From NCBI GenBank assembly GCA_030704615.1, contig CM060732.1, positions 11,534,001 to 11,598,000 on the forward strand: a stretch of 64,000 nt of DNA, in the 5' to 3' direction. Below are positions 32,810 to 44,867 of the stretch, in pieces. Each line of letters opens with the position of its first letter. Position 1 is the first letter of the stretch. The notes beneath the pieces are model-generated. The model searched no databases and had not been told where the DNA came from. It was given only the letters and a program-made list of their open reading frames with translations. Both the position numbers and the translations under genes were made by a program. The DNA is from Takakia lepidozioides. Lineage: Eukaryota > Streptophyta > Takakiopsida > Takakiales > Takakiaceae.

Positions 32810-35094
32810 TCACCAGTAAATCCTCAACAAGAACAAACCCCATCTTGGAAGTGGTGGAAGCAGTTGGCATCCCGTACAACAACTACTCGCCCAACATCTT
32901 CGAGATGAACTTGATAGCTGAGTGACAGTCTCCACACCCCCGGAGGTTCTTGATGATGCGGATGAGCGTCCCTGGGGGTGTGCTGATGAGCCCAAAAGCT
33001 ATGGCCAGTTTCTCACTATGGTGGGAGAGAGAAATTTTCTTATGGTCCTCCTCCTCATCACGCAACCACCAAATGCGTGTCAGGGACATAGCCAGCCTCC
33101 TTCAGTTGGCCAGACAATATCTCCAGTTCCAGCATGGATTTCCTCAATTTGTGGATGTAATTTATCTTCAGCAATGAATGTATAAACCTGGTTGTCCACC
33201 TCAATGCTGCTGCACCCTGGCTCCTTTCTGACACTCTGTCCTCCATCATTCTTTTCACCTTGCTGTATCCTCCCACCTGCCTCCTGCAGCATAGATGTTC
33301 GATAGCAGCACATATGTTGCAGTATCCTGTGGATCCAACTTGAGAAGGCACTGTGCTGCATGTTCTGCCACCTCCACATCAGTATGAATGTTGCAGGCAC
33401 CAAGCAAAGCCCCCCACACCGTAGCACCTACTTCGATTGGCATTTTGTTTTATTAAATCCTGCGCCTCTTCCAGTCGTCCTGCACGGCCAAGAAGGTTGA
33501 CCATGCAGCTATAGTGCTCCACTGTGGGAGTAAGGCCATAATCTCGGTTGATTGAATAAAAGAAGTGACAGCCTTCATCCACCAGGCCCACATTGTTACA
33601 GGCAGAGAGAATGTAAAGGTGACGCTGTTTGGCTTGAAGCCTTCCCAGTTGCATTTGTTCAAATAGGTGTAGGGCCTCCATACCACGCCCATGTTGAGCA
33701 TAACCTGCAATCAACACATTCCACGAGACCACATCACGTTTCGCCATTTTGTCAAACACGTTCCGTGCATCCTTCATGCTCCCGCATTTGGCATACATAT
33801 TAACAAGGGTATTCTCCAGAATAATATCTGGCACAATTCTGCTTTTGTCAATGTCAGCGTGTACCTGTTTGCCTTTCCCCAGGGCAGCCAGGATGGCGCA
33901 CAAAGCGTTGAGAACCAAGTCAATGTCACCCTGTCAGGCATCACCCCCTTCCAGTTGCATTTGTTCATATCTGCAAAGCCTCCCTACCACACCCATGCTG
34001 AGTATATCCTGCCATCATCGCACTCCATGAGATCACATTTTGTTTTTCCATATTTCCAAACACTTGAAACTGCATCCTCATGTTCCCACATTTTGCAACA
34101 TGTTGACAAGGGCAGTCTCTAAAATGATATCCGGCACAATTCCAGCTTTTATGATGTCAGCATTACCTGTCCCCCTTTTTTCCCTTTTCCACATCCGCAA
34201 GAATCGCACAAGCATTGAGAATACAAACAAACGTGACCCTGGTGGGCATCAGCCCATCCTGTATCATTTGCTCATAGGTTATGAAAGCCTCCCTACCACA
34301 CCCATGCTGGGCATATCCTGCAATCAACGCACTCCATGCAACCGCATCTCTTTTAGCCATATTATCAAATACTTGCCGTGCATCCTTCATGCTCCTACAT
34401 TTGGCATACATGTCGACAGTTGCAGTCTCCAAAATGATGTCTGGAGCAATTCCGGCTTTTATGATGTCAGCATGGACCTCTCTTCCTTTTTCCAGAGTTC
34501 CTAGGCTGGCACACGCCTTGAGAACGCAGATGAATGTGACCCTGTTGGGTGTCACCCATTCCTGTACCATCTGCTCATAGAGCTTCACAGCTCGCTACCA
34601 CACCCCTGCTTCACATATCCTGCCAACATTGTAGTCCATGTAAACACATCACGTGCAGGCATATTGTCAAACACTTGGCGTGCATCAACTACGCTCCCGC
34701 ACTTGGCATACATGTTGACAAGAGTGTTGAGTAGAATGATTTTCGGCTTGAATCCATTTTGGATCATGTGAGCGTGCACCTGCTTCCCCTCTGTTAAGCC
34801 TTTCATGTTGATGCACTCCTGTAAGAGAAAGCAATAAGTATTGGAATCTGCCACAACGCCTTGTTGGTTTAAAATGTGCAGAGCGTCTTTCGTTTGTCCT
34901 GCCTTCCATAATGTCCTCACATCCCCACATGTGACAGAAGAGTTCTTGGTGACTCCCTCTCTTGATCGCCACTCAATGGCAGTACTCCTGGTGGAGATGC
35001 CTGATCCAAACCCTGCCATCCTGCGTGACTCTTTGGTTACAAACCTTTTCACACACACAGATTTCTCTCTTCGTTTGTAGTTCTTTTTCTCCAA
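32810..35094 (-). pseudogene. PPR-DYW RNA-editing factor, frameshifted
   Basis: PLS-class PPR proteins with a DYW end edit C to U in organelle transcripts. From Met at 35094 the relic shows PPR repeats (NTLVNMYAKCGSVVDARQVF; DVFTWTTMLAGYVKQG; AVAWSALIAGYAQHGCG; VSWNVLIAGYAQHGRGMEAL), an E domain (TVWGALLGACNIHTD; ATYVLLSNIYAAGGRWED), E+ (EPGCSSIEVDNQVYTF) and DYW deaminase motifs: [12 protein letters not shown] for the zinc His/Glu and [10 protein letters not shown] for the zinc Cys pair. Frame changes occur near 34590, 34160-33920, 33440-33380, 33100 and 32890. The last codons (RDANCFHHFQDG, then TAC TGG TGA at 32818-32810) survive in shifted frames. No intron or clear targeting peptide was seen. 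Confidence 0.9.
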
Positions 35095-35774
35095 TCAAAC
35101 TCCCGTAACATGCGTTGACCCTCCTACATAATTTATATATATCTTCATGAGGACATGCTCCTTGCACACATAGCAGGGTTGCAGAGCTACATCTACATTC
35201 TTTCAGTTGGGACCCTTCAATCATCACCCTCTTATATTATGGGATACAAATTCTGCTTGACCTGCATCATGGCAGATAGCTCTGCTTTCACCCAAGCAGG
35301 GTTCAATCCAAAGGCCTCAATTTGCACGCTAAGATTTGGAGTCTTGTGATCTTAGATTTCTCTCTGAAAGTGACCACTAGGCAGCTGAGTAAATACGCTT
35401 CAGAAACGGCGTCCCCCTGACCAAGTAAAGCTTCACACATATGCCAAATGACAGAACAGCCTTGAACCACCTACTTTCTGAACAGCCGACAAATAGCAAC
35501 AGTAGAACTGCTTTTGCTGTATTTGTGCACTAAACAGAAAGCTGTCACTAATTTCATAAAACAGTCCATAAAATGTTGTCATGCTAACATCAGTCACAAG
35601 CGCTAGTTGATAGACACTTTAAAGTCCTAATTCAAGACAGGTTGTCCCCTCACAGCAAAGGATCTGAGAAGAGACCCATCTGGGTTCATTTCCCCTTTCC
35701 CTTTCCTTTGCCTCTCCCCTCATTTGCAGGTCCTTTTTTGTCTTTCGAAATAATGTTCTGTGCCAGTGTACTTA
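35095..35774. other. Intergenic DNA, nothing recognised
   Basis: This is the upstream side of the PPR relic. No motif, repeat or frame worth calling was seen. Confidence 0.45.
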
Positions 35775-36137
35775 TCAGACAAAAATAAAAATTTGCGTGT
35801 GTGGGATGGGCAGCTGCAGAGAAAACGTGCACCGCAGATGCCCTAAAAACAGCGTGCAGCACCACACACTGTTTTGAAGGCAACAACATGGGAACGGGAT
35901 TTAATAATAATAATAATAATAATAACCGTGTGCGGGATGGGCAGCTGCAAAAAAAAACGTACACCGCAGATGCCCTGAAAGTAGTGCCGCACACTACTTT
36001 CAGGGCATCTGTGTGGGAACGAAAAAAAAACAAACGTGTGTGGGATGGGCAGCTGCAGAGAAAAAAAAACACTGCAGATGCCTTGAAAACAGTGTGCGGT
36101 GCCCCACACTATTTTCAGGGCATCTGCGTGGAAATCC

Positions 36138-36169
<32 letters not shown>

Positions 36170-36560
36170 TGTGTGGGATGGGGGCATATGCAGAGAAAAC
36201 GTGCTCCGTAGATGCCCTGAAAATAGTGTGCGGTGCTGCACATTGTTTTTTGAAAAAACGAAAAAAACGAAAAAAAAAAAAAAAACTCTTGTGGGATGAC
36301 CATCTGCACAATAAACGTGCTCCGTAGAAGCCTTGGAAACAGTGTGCGGTGCCGCACACTGTTTTCAGGGCATCTGCATGGGAACGAAAAAGAAAAAGAA
36401 AAAGTGTGTGGGGTGGGCAGCTGCAGAGAAAACGTGCACCGCAGATGCCCCGAAAGGATTGTGTTGTGCCGCACACTACTTTCAGGGCATCTTCGTGGGA
36501 ACAAAAAAAAAAAAAAAAACGTGCGTGGGTGCCACAAACTATTTTTCAAGCATCTGCGGG
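35775..36560. repeat. Array of six long imperfect palindromes
   Basis: Units of about 90-130 bp begin GTGTGGGATGGGCAGCTGCA, then run through ACCGCAGATGCCCTGAAA to a centre and return as TTTCAGGGCATCTGCGTGGG. They are separated by A-rich or AAT linkers. In the unit at 35967-36011 two 20-base arms (CAGATGCCCTGAAAGTAGTG and its complement) are perfect around CCGCA. Other units keep 15-25-bp arms with mismatches (near 35840, 36080, 36210, 36330 and 36440). This could be repeated insertion of one foldback MITE, or tandem growth. Confidence 0.8.
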
Positions 36561-37009
36561 GGAACCTGCCAAAAGTGCATTCGCTTGTGTCAAGTCAAAC
36601 CGCATACATTGATTCATCCCAGCCATCCCGCAGAAATTACACTATTCCATGTGGGCGATTTTCACGAGTCCAAGCCTCAACTCCACTCCACTAGCTTTTG
36701 GGTCTGGGGATCTGCACTGTAAGCTGCTACTACGTTTGGACTGGTAAGAAAGCTTCATGTAACCAGCACCCTCATTCTCTCTCACTTCGGCAATTGAACA
36801 CTAATCAAATCGTTGTTTATGACACGAGGGCCGGGGGTGGGATGGATGTAAAAGACGTTATCTGCAATGACTGAAAAGGGTAAGTCAATCCGCGGCTATA
36901 GGCGCCTCCCACGGAAATACGCCCTGTAAGTTCGGAATTCATAAATGACGTGGCGTGAGCCTGTGCTGGGCTCATAGGCTCACGCCTCCAAGCTCACGGT
37001 GTAGCAACC
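36561..37009. other. Spacer with a MITE end fragment
   Basis: About 36950-37015 carries GCGTGAGCCTGTGCTGGGC and CATAGGCTCACGCC, resembling the ends of the hAT-type MITE at 19611. It seems to truncate the ParB-like gene copy on its right. The rest is unassigned. Confidence 0.45.
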
Positions 37010-39470
37010 CCCGTCATAAAAGGCTGATACGACTGAAAAATAGCAGACGTAAAAGCCGGGATCTGTTGTAGTGTTGTGATCTTGTAGTCCAAGGGGGACT
37101 TCTCAAATGTATCTATTGTCTGCTTCTCTAGCTGCAAAAAAACCATTACATACTCAGTGTCGGATTGGAAACTAACATGGCCTCATACTTCACAATTGCG
37201 AAAAATACAAGACAATATTACCTGGCTCCAGAATGTCGCTTTGTGCAACCAAGTATCGAAAGCCTGGTCGCTCACTAGTTTCACCACCCCTGTAACGGGA
37301 TCCTGTTCTGCCTTGGGAAAGTTGTTTGTGTCCCGGATAATGGGATTGGAATTCCAAATCTCCAGCCACCTCAGTTCTTGGGCTGGATCTACCATAGAGA
37401 TGGAGAGATGATGGAGCTTTTCCTGCGTCATCCCTGGTTTGGTGGGCTTGTTCCAATGGATTCTCACCTGCACCAAAAACCCCTTTCCCAGTCCAGGGTC
37501 AGCAATCCTTATTTGTTTGTCGAACCCACTCTTGAGGAGCTCCTGCAGCTGGTCATCTCCGCCTTGATTTTGGTCTCCACCCCTTTGGCTGTCTTTTCTT
37601 CTTCATCAGTAGTTGCATAATACTCTGTTTGGCTCGCTCACCAGCTTCGGCAATTTCTTGCTGCCACAAGAAAACAATCCATTCATATTAGCATTAGATG
37701 GATGTGTACATTGACAGTGAGTATTGAAAACCATGGAGATCTAACCAGGAGGTGCACTTATCGCGTACAAGTAGTCCAGGGATGCCCCCCTCGTTAGGGT
37801 GTACCAAGTATCATTTTTTTACTGAAGGTGACTTGGGTTTCTGGCAAGATCTGCCTCAAACTCTGTGTTCACTTCTCTCCAGCATGGGCCGCATCCCGCA
37901 ACCACAGTGTCATCCACCAACTGCTCTTCTCAATTAATGTATGTGATAGATACGTAGAAAACCGCCGAACCCTTCAAGTAGCCATGGATAAAATCTCCTT
38001 ACAGCTTCTTAATATCATGATGGAGGGCAGGGCGAACTGCAGGCATCGAAATCATCCCGCACAGCAGAATGGAAAGAGTACCCTATGGAACTTCCATGGA
38101 GTTGATGACCTTTCTGGAGTTCACCTTTGATGTGTGCATCATGGAATGAACTTTATCTTCATAGTTCTCATCCACGTCTTGAGGCCCCCCTTCCTGGTCA
38201 ACTGTTTGCTTTGGAGGTTGGTTTTCCCCAGCCTTCTTCCTCTTTCTCTAGACAGATCCAGCTCCAAGTGCATAAGATTCAGGGCACATTAAGGTGTCGT
38301 TGACGACACCTTAATCTTGCTAGGCTTCCATGAACACAATCCGCAACAAAATGTCTTTTCCTACTGTAAAGAACCATCGTAGGACATGTAAGGGATGTAA
38401 GGGATGCAAAGAGTTGGTGATTAAGAGGTCGTTGACGATACCTTAATGTAGGGCCTCTCATCATGCATTCCAGTGCAAGAACAAAAAACTATGGCACTTG
38501 AACTTGCCTGTGGGGGCTTCTTTGCACCGCTTGAAGACCCTGTCTGTGCTGCTCGCATGCTTCGTTGTGTTTGTTTCTTCTCCTGAATGGTTCGCGAAGG
38601 AACCTCTGGGTTTGCTGGAATGTCTACAATAGCCACATCCAGCTGATTCTTATCCTGAATCCGCACCTCCTCCTCTTGCACGCCAACCTCCTCCTCCTGT
38701 ATCGTTTCCATCCTCTCGCCTCCCTCTTGCTCACTGGGGAACTCCCTCTCTCCCCGTCTTTTTGTGTTTTCTCTACAAAATGTCATACCCTTCAGCATAA
38801 GTTTCTGGATCAATTTTAAGATGTCATCAACGACATCTTAATCTAGCTCTCCTCAGACTGAATTTTCTGCAGTCCAGGCCAGTTCGTGCCTCCGTTGAAA
38901 CTCTTGCATCATTGTCACATGTCCTTCTGAGGAGGCAGATTAAGGTGGCGTTGATGCCACCTTAATTTTGGCCTCTGTGGCCCCACTCACCACCATGCTT
39001 AGAATCCCAAACAACTTCAACTACTACACTAAGAAATTGCTTGAAGACTACTTACATGTCGGGACACATCATGTGCATTTGATGGGCACCATCAACAACG
39101 TAATGGTGGGGAAGATGAGAGCTCTTATTACGGTGTCGCCAACGACACCTTAAAACTGCCTCCCCATTTCCGATTCTGTAATGTTCCACAAAACAAAGAA
39201 TGCACCGTACCGTGCAACTCACATGTGCTGGCTTCTGGCCTCCGCTGGATGTGCCAAAATCTCCTCCGCGCATGCTCCCTTGCGCTCGACTCTTGTCCTT
39301 CAACGAGCGCAAAGAAGCCTCTACGCTTGGTGCCCCTCCCACAGTTTTGAGAACCCTTGGCGCACCATGCTCACTTGACTGCACCTCCGCAGGCGAAACG
39401 TCTGAACCCTCCTGCATGGCTTGCATACTCAACCCCAAACCCTTTGCCAGTGTGGGTAACTCACGCAATA
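37010..39470 (-). pseudogene. ParB-like accessory gene, copy 1 (truncated)
   Basis: Minus-strand exons match the gene at 49.2-54.2 kb in order: a basic RKRKKAGENQPPKQ exon, CGMISMPAVRPALHHDIKKL and AVFYVSITYIN (about 38000), QEIAEAGERAKQ (about 37650), SISMVDPAQELRWLEIWNS and FDTWLHKATFWSQ (about 37400-37215), and LEKQTIDTFEKSP (about 37130). Two upstream exons share QRSMRAAQTGSSSGAKKPPQ and QGSMRGGDFGTSSGGQKPAH, an exon duplication. Stops and shifts break several exons and the 3' part is missing. It is divergent from a MULE copy starting at 40173, as in the other unit. Function is unknown. Confidence 0.65.
38288..39153. repeat. Five 22-28-bp palindromes in ParB-like gene copy 1
   Basis: Positions 38288-38315 (arms ATTAAGGTGTCG / CGACACCTTAAT), 38420-38447, 38816-38841, 38939-38966 (arms ATTAAGGTGGC / GCCACCTTAAT) and 39128-39153. 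The four central bases are TTGA or its complement in all but the last, which reads TTGG on the minus strand. Both orientations occur. Arm sequence varies in a paired way between sites. Confidence 0.85.
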
Positions 39471-40172
39471 GTGGCCTCTGAAGAAGCTCTTCAAGTACTG
39501 TGTCTGAAATGAGCCCCTACCCATGCGTGCTCTCACTTTCGTGTCCCTGAGATCCCTCAACTTCACCCTCGCTCTCTCCCTCTCCAAGATGTAGGGCCCT
39601 TCTCGCGTTCTTCATCCTCTCTCTCGCTTTTTGCCTCTGTCTCGCAGACGTGAAGTACAGGGATTTTCGCCTCGCTCTCTTCTTTGCAAAAACGTTGTCG
39701 TTCTTGAGAGGCTCCAGTGTGACGAGTGAGAGAAAGGAAGTGGCGGGGCAAGCGGTTAGGAAGACATCCCGTCAGTGGATGACGCGGTTGCACTTCTCTT
39801 AGGGTTTCTTTCTGCGTATCAATGGCTGGAATTGCCGGTGACTTAACGGATTTTTGGTGCGTTCCATGTGCGTTTATGTTTTGCAGCGGAGCAGTAAGGG
39901 GGGCGTATCGGTGGCGTGCCTGCATGGCGTCGGATTGGACATTTGTCCCCACCTCTGTACATCCACTGTCAGATTCGCGTATGTAGGATTCAAAATGGCG
40001 GCCCTGACATGTGGATCCTGACTGTCATTGGCGTTCGTTAGACATCGGATTCCATCTTTGGGGTGCTCCACCATTATCCACTGCAAATCCATTTCCGACA
40101 TAATGGTTTGGGGCTTCTGGGGATTCTGCAACTAACGGAAGATTAGACTGGCAGTGTATAGGGAGTGCATGG
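39471..40172. other. Region between divergent ParB-like and MULE genes, unit 1
   Basis: The two genes read away from each other from here, so it probably holds both promoters and perhaps the first exon of the ParB-like gene. A minus-strand frame at 39952-39563 (Arg/Glu-rich end) may be an exon but has no counterpart I can show in unit 2. Confidence 0.4.
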
Positions 40173-41402
40173 TTGCCACTCATTGACACGCACGTGGAGA
40201 CGGATCAGGAACACCTTCGGCATGTGCCGTCACTGAAGGGGAGTCTCGGGTTCAGAATCCTGATTAGCACTTTGCCCGTGTTCTCCACTGACCCACAATA
40301 CCTCGTCATGTGCGCAATGTCTGGCACCTCGGATGTCGCAATTTTCTACTCCAACGCACAGGCGGAGTACCTCAGCGCCGTGGCAAATGACAATGGGCTG
40401 GCTGAACTATAAAAGAGGACTTGATATGCGTAACCTTCCGCTACGAACCAGGGACTATTCATGTGGTGAGAGAATTGTACGATGTTACGGGCAAGGTCGA
40501 GGGCACAACGGTTCATAAACCACATATATCTGAAGGTCGGCGAGAGTGGAGAGTTCCACCTACAAAGTTTTGAGTTCATGGGGATCAAAGACATCTCTCA
40601 GGAAACTCTATTGTGACTCCCGGAATAGCTGCTTTGGTGACTCAAGGCCCAAAACTTGTTGCCATCAAAACAGAAGAACCCACCACCTCCACCACATTTG
40701 TGGAGTTGTCTGATAGTTATGGAGACGACATCTCCGAAATTCCTCCTCCTCCAAACCAGCCACACTCAGTCGACCCAGATGTTCAGGAGATTGCTAGTGT
40801 CATTCCGATGTTGCGGTCTCTTAGAGGGATAACAGGTACTAGAACTGATGTGAGAGGCATTGTCTAGGAAACACTAAAGATTGAAAGAGTGAAGTTTCTT
40901 CCAGCAAAATTCGATGGTCATATCCTTTTTGAATTGCCACCTCCGACCTCTTCTGGAGGATTGGTAGGACTCATGCAAGGCATGGACAAGAAGCATGATG
41001 GGCATCCTTGGTGCCGAACAAAGACTTCGAATATATGCAATTCTCATGGGTTGAAATTTCGCAGATATGCTTGTGTTGGACATTTGCTTGAAAATGCAGA
41101 TTGCCAGCATTTGAGGATGTCGGGTTCACCAAATGAAAAGGAATGGGAGGGGATCTCAGACAACCCTTTCAAAATAAGATGTGCCCCTCCCAGCGGGAAG
41201 ATGTTTGCTTGTCGGTTTTGCAAAATGGTCCCAGTGTGTTTGTGGGCCGATCGCCCACAAAAGGTTGGACTGTTCTTTGTCGTTTATGGACTTAGGACGC
41301 AATCGAAGATGGTCTCAAAGGAGATACCGGAGGGGGGTCTGCCCGAGATGGACCGACATTAGATGGTCCGGCATGTGAGAAACCATGAGTCTGTTGCGGA
41401 AC
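40173..41402 (+). pseudogene. MULE transposase, N-terminal part only (copy 1)
   Basis: It matches the start of the minus-strand MULE at 48.3-47.4 kb: VELSDSYGDDISEI, VKFLPAKFDGHILFELPPP, MDKKHDGHPWCRTKTSNI and CVGHLLENADCQHL. The last two motifs form a WRKY/GCM1-type zinc-binding unit (Cys/His pattern), a DNA-binding fold known to accompany MULE transposases. A further CRFCKMVPVC follows. The frame breaks several times and stops near 41402, where the hAT at 41.4-44 kb begins. The catalytic domain is absent. Confidence 0.65.
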
Positions 41403-41521
41403 ACGTCAGTTAAGGTGGAATTGTAGTGGCAGGTTGTCATCATCCGAGGCTTCAACTTCCGCCCGGTCCAATGCAGCAGAATAATGCGTGCTTGTGGAAA
41501 ACAGATCAACCTTGTTGTTCC

Positions 41522-43967
41522 TTAATGCCCGCTGTGTTGTTGGGGAGCTGGATCGGTTTTGGCATTGTGGTGGAGTTGGTCGTATCGGTGAGGCATGATC
41601 CCCTCCCGTCGACTGTATAATGGGTTTGACACATTGTTTGTATGAACAGGGTTGCATACGTCGCTTGGTCCTGGAAGTTCATCATCCATAAGCTCCATTG
41701 GGGCACTACCGGTGGCTTCAGCGTGTAGTGGGGGGCGAGGGTCGACCCCAACTTCATTTTGAGGACCATAATCTGGGGATGACACAATTGTAGCTTCACC
41801 GTCATCTGCGATACGCACTTCTTCAAGAAGATCATCAAAGGTCGGCTGGATATAAGCATCATCCTCTGTGAATGTAAACAGATCATACGTATTTTCGGGA
41901 GTATCATCGGATTTATCTTCACTATCGAAGGCAGATGATCCCTCTGAGATAATTCCCTCTGAGGCTCAGTATCATCACTCATCGGATCTACCTCAGAAGC
42001 AGAGTCTTTCGAATGCAAATTCCTCTCATATCATGCTGCAGCATCATTCGATGCCCTCTCACGTAGCAGTCGGCAATTGGTATACACTACACCAATTTGT
42101 CAGCCCTCGCGGGATTCAATCTGTTGTGAATCTTGTTGTGAACAAATGAGTAACTGCTCCAATTGTATTCGCAAGATGAGGCAGAGCACACTTGAGCAAG
42201 AATATGCTTCGCAATGGGAGCCAATGTTCTTGCTCCAGCTCCAATCAGATCCCACCATTCATGTGGCAACATATTGAGCTCTTTGGATCCGGCATGTCCT
42301 CAAAAGGGTTGCAGTGATCTGAGAAGCATTGATACTCGGATATAACTCTCTCTGCCATGTTCGGCGGAGCCAGTCACATGAGCACTCGCACGAGGCCGGC
42401 CTTGGCATTAGCGTCGTCTCAGAACATGGTATTGTCGAGCAAGAATGGATTGAGCAAAGCCCCCGTATAATGCAAGTCCGTTCGAACCATTGAACAACGG
42501 TCGTAAAATGCATCCTCAGCACTGTCCGCAAGTTCAAGTTCTAAGGAGAAGGGATGCCTCAAGGATTGGACATGTTTCTCAAGATTTTGCATTAGTAACC
42601 ATGCCTTGCCCCCATTACTGGTTGCTTTCCTTCAAACTCCCGCAACGATTTTAACACCGGCTCTACCATATAAACAAAGTTTTCACATTTCTTCCCGAAA
42701 TCATCGTTGCGAATGCTATTTCGAACTTTTCGACTTTTCTACAGTCCCGCAATGACCGCGTGTACGCATCCCATTGAGGATCGATGATGGTGTGCTCCAG
42801 ACTGCTCTTCACCGTCACCAATCGATCCACCATCAAGAAGTTAGTGGCAAAACGAGTTTCGCCTGAATTGCGGAGGTTGTATTTGGGTTCGTGTCTCCTA
42901 TATACTGCCAAAAAGATGTGGTGTGTGCAGATGAACGACACAACAGTCTTCGCTCGCTTGACAGGTTGTTTCACCCACTATTCTTTTCCCCAATTTTCCA
43001 AAAGGAGGTCAAGGATTTGAGCAACACAACCTTGATAGTACATATGGGGATAACATGCCAACAACATGTCTGCAGTGTTTCTCATGTTAGCAGCATTGTC
43101 TGTGCATATTTGCACGATTCTATCACTTCCGACCTGTTCGATGAAGTCCGTCAATAGTGGGCATTGATAACGTCCATATTTTTTCTCGCTGCTAGTGTCG
43201 ACCGATCCCAAGAATTATTCCCCAGCTGGACATATGAGCATGACATTGAACAACGGTCTGTTTATAACAGACCTCCAACCATCGGCACATATAGTGCTTC
43301 CATATTTTCTAATGCACTCGCCCGTCCTATCGTTGACCTTTTGGGTAAGCTCGGTCATGGCGTCTTCTAGCGATCATGTACGGATATTGTGATAAGTTGG
43401 AGGTACGTATGTGGATCTGGACTCCGAGATTGCTCTAATGGCAGAAACAAATGTCGGAAGCCTTGCCACATTAAATGGTATGTTGGCCTCGAAGAAAAAC
43501 TACGCCCATTTTTTATCCAACTGTCTTTTCGCAGACAAGTTAAGATCTTCCTGCATGGATTGCTGCCGTAATCCTCTACTCCGTTGAAGTATAGGGAAAC
43601 AAAGAGGTGTTGCTCCAGCACAACCCACTTGTCCAAGGACACCTGAAGCCTCACAAGAGTCGCATTGGGTACTAATCGGGGCATCCTGACGGGAAGATGG
43701 AGTGTTCTGCTCAGAGGTCATCTCCAGATCCAGAGACATTGGAATATTGCCTCCACACTGGGCAAAGTGGCTTTTTACCCGCATAGATGCTTTAGGGCAA
43801 AAACCCACCCCAACGCTCTTCACACCCCTATAGCCGAGGTGAGCGAGCAACCGATCCTTACGATAATAAAGCTTTAATCCACATAGGTTGCACTCAACAC
43901 TACCAGTGGCACTGACAGTGTTCGGGATTGCCGTATACCAAGGGCTCCATTCCTCTCTCATCTTCAC
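41522..43967 (-). pseudogene. hAT transposase of BED/DUF659 type (third hAT)
   Basis: From Met at 43967: a BED-type zinc finger (ECNLCGLKLYYRKDRLLAHL with SHFAQC), then DUF659 (GSVDTSSEKKYGRYQC; VQICTDNAANMRNTADMLLA), the catalytic middle (YNLRNSGETRFATNFLMVDR) and a C-terminal dimerisation domain (WWDLIGAGARTLAPIAKHIL; CSASSCEYNWSSYSFVHNKI; RLNPARADKLV). An acidic tail runs to about 41522. Several frameshifts and stops are present. It is a different hAT lineage from the elements at 18-28 kb. Terminal repeats were not found. It lies between the two inverted MULE copies. Confidence 0.82.
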
Positions 43968-44395
43968 CCAATATCCACTCCCCTGGGCCCTACCGATGTA
44001 AATAACAAAAAATAGTCACCTATAAATGAATGTTTGTGAATGTAGAGTGCAATGCGATAGCCCAACACTTCTATACCTGTCAGCAACCCACGTGGGTCGA
44101 TGTGAGTTGTAGTGTTGAGCTTATACACAATCTGCTGAAGTGGCTTTGGGTGGAAGCCACAACGGCAAAAAGTGCGCACCCTCCTCTTGGGCTACACTCT
44201 CGTTCAATGGAAGAGAACATCCAAAACAACCTCAAGTGCTTCCGCCAAAATAAGTGAGGAGCTTGGTGACGTTCCTCCCTTATATATGATCCAAGAAGGA
44301 TGAAAGTGAAATGAAAGTGAAATGAATAAATGACGAACCAATAGCGCCCACCCGAAAAAAGTGGTATAACCATATTTATTATAATTTAAAAATTA

Positions 44396-44469
44396 AGCGA
44401 CCGCTAATACTACGGTCGCTATTTTTTTTTTTTATGAAAAACAAGCGACCGCCCTTACTGCGGTCGCTT
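44396..44469. repeat. Two adjacent GCGACCG hairpins
   Basis: Arms AGCGACCG / CGGTCGCT (44396-44403, 44413-44420) and AAGCGACCGC / GCGGTCGCTT (443-452, 460-469 of the same kilobase) are perfect. A T-rich tract lies between them. They sit between the hAT and the 3' end of the MULE and may be terminal structure of one of them. Confidence 0.7.
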
Positions 44470-44867
44470 TTATTCCTTTTCATTTTGTGCAATATTGCGG
44501 ACTACCATGAGGCCTACAATTGTAGCATCCAACATTGTGCAATTACAAATGTTTGTTTCACTTTTACAATTACGAGGACGAGAAAATATCCTTACAAAGT
44601 GTGCGCCATAGAGGCTGCCACGGGAAGACCTTCCTCCCTCCTCAAATAACAATGAGAGTTAGGATCATCTTCAAAAGATGATTGTAGTGCATGGCGACAT
44701 CAAGACATGTAGACTTCGAACGGTGCAATGACAAATGTGCTTTTAAAAGTTGCCACTCAGAGCTCACTCCATATAGTTGGAGGCCATATCATTGCACCGC
44801 CGACGAATTGATGTGAATTACACATTTCAAATCATAATCGTCCACATACTACATTGCATAGTTGATG

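Noticed and set aside
33552-34580. Plus-strand frames opposite the PPR relic
   Set aside because: They are shadows; the minus strand carries unmistakable PPR, E and DYW motifs.
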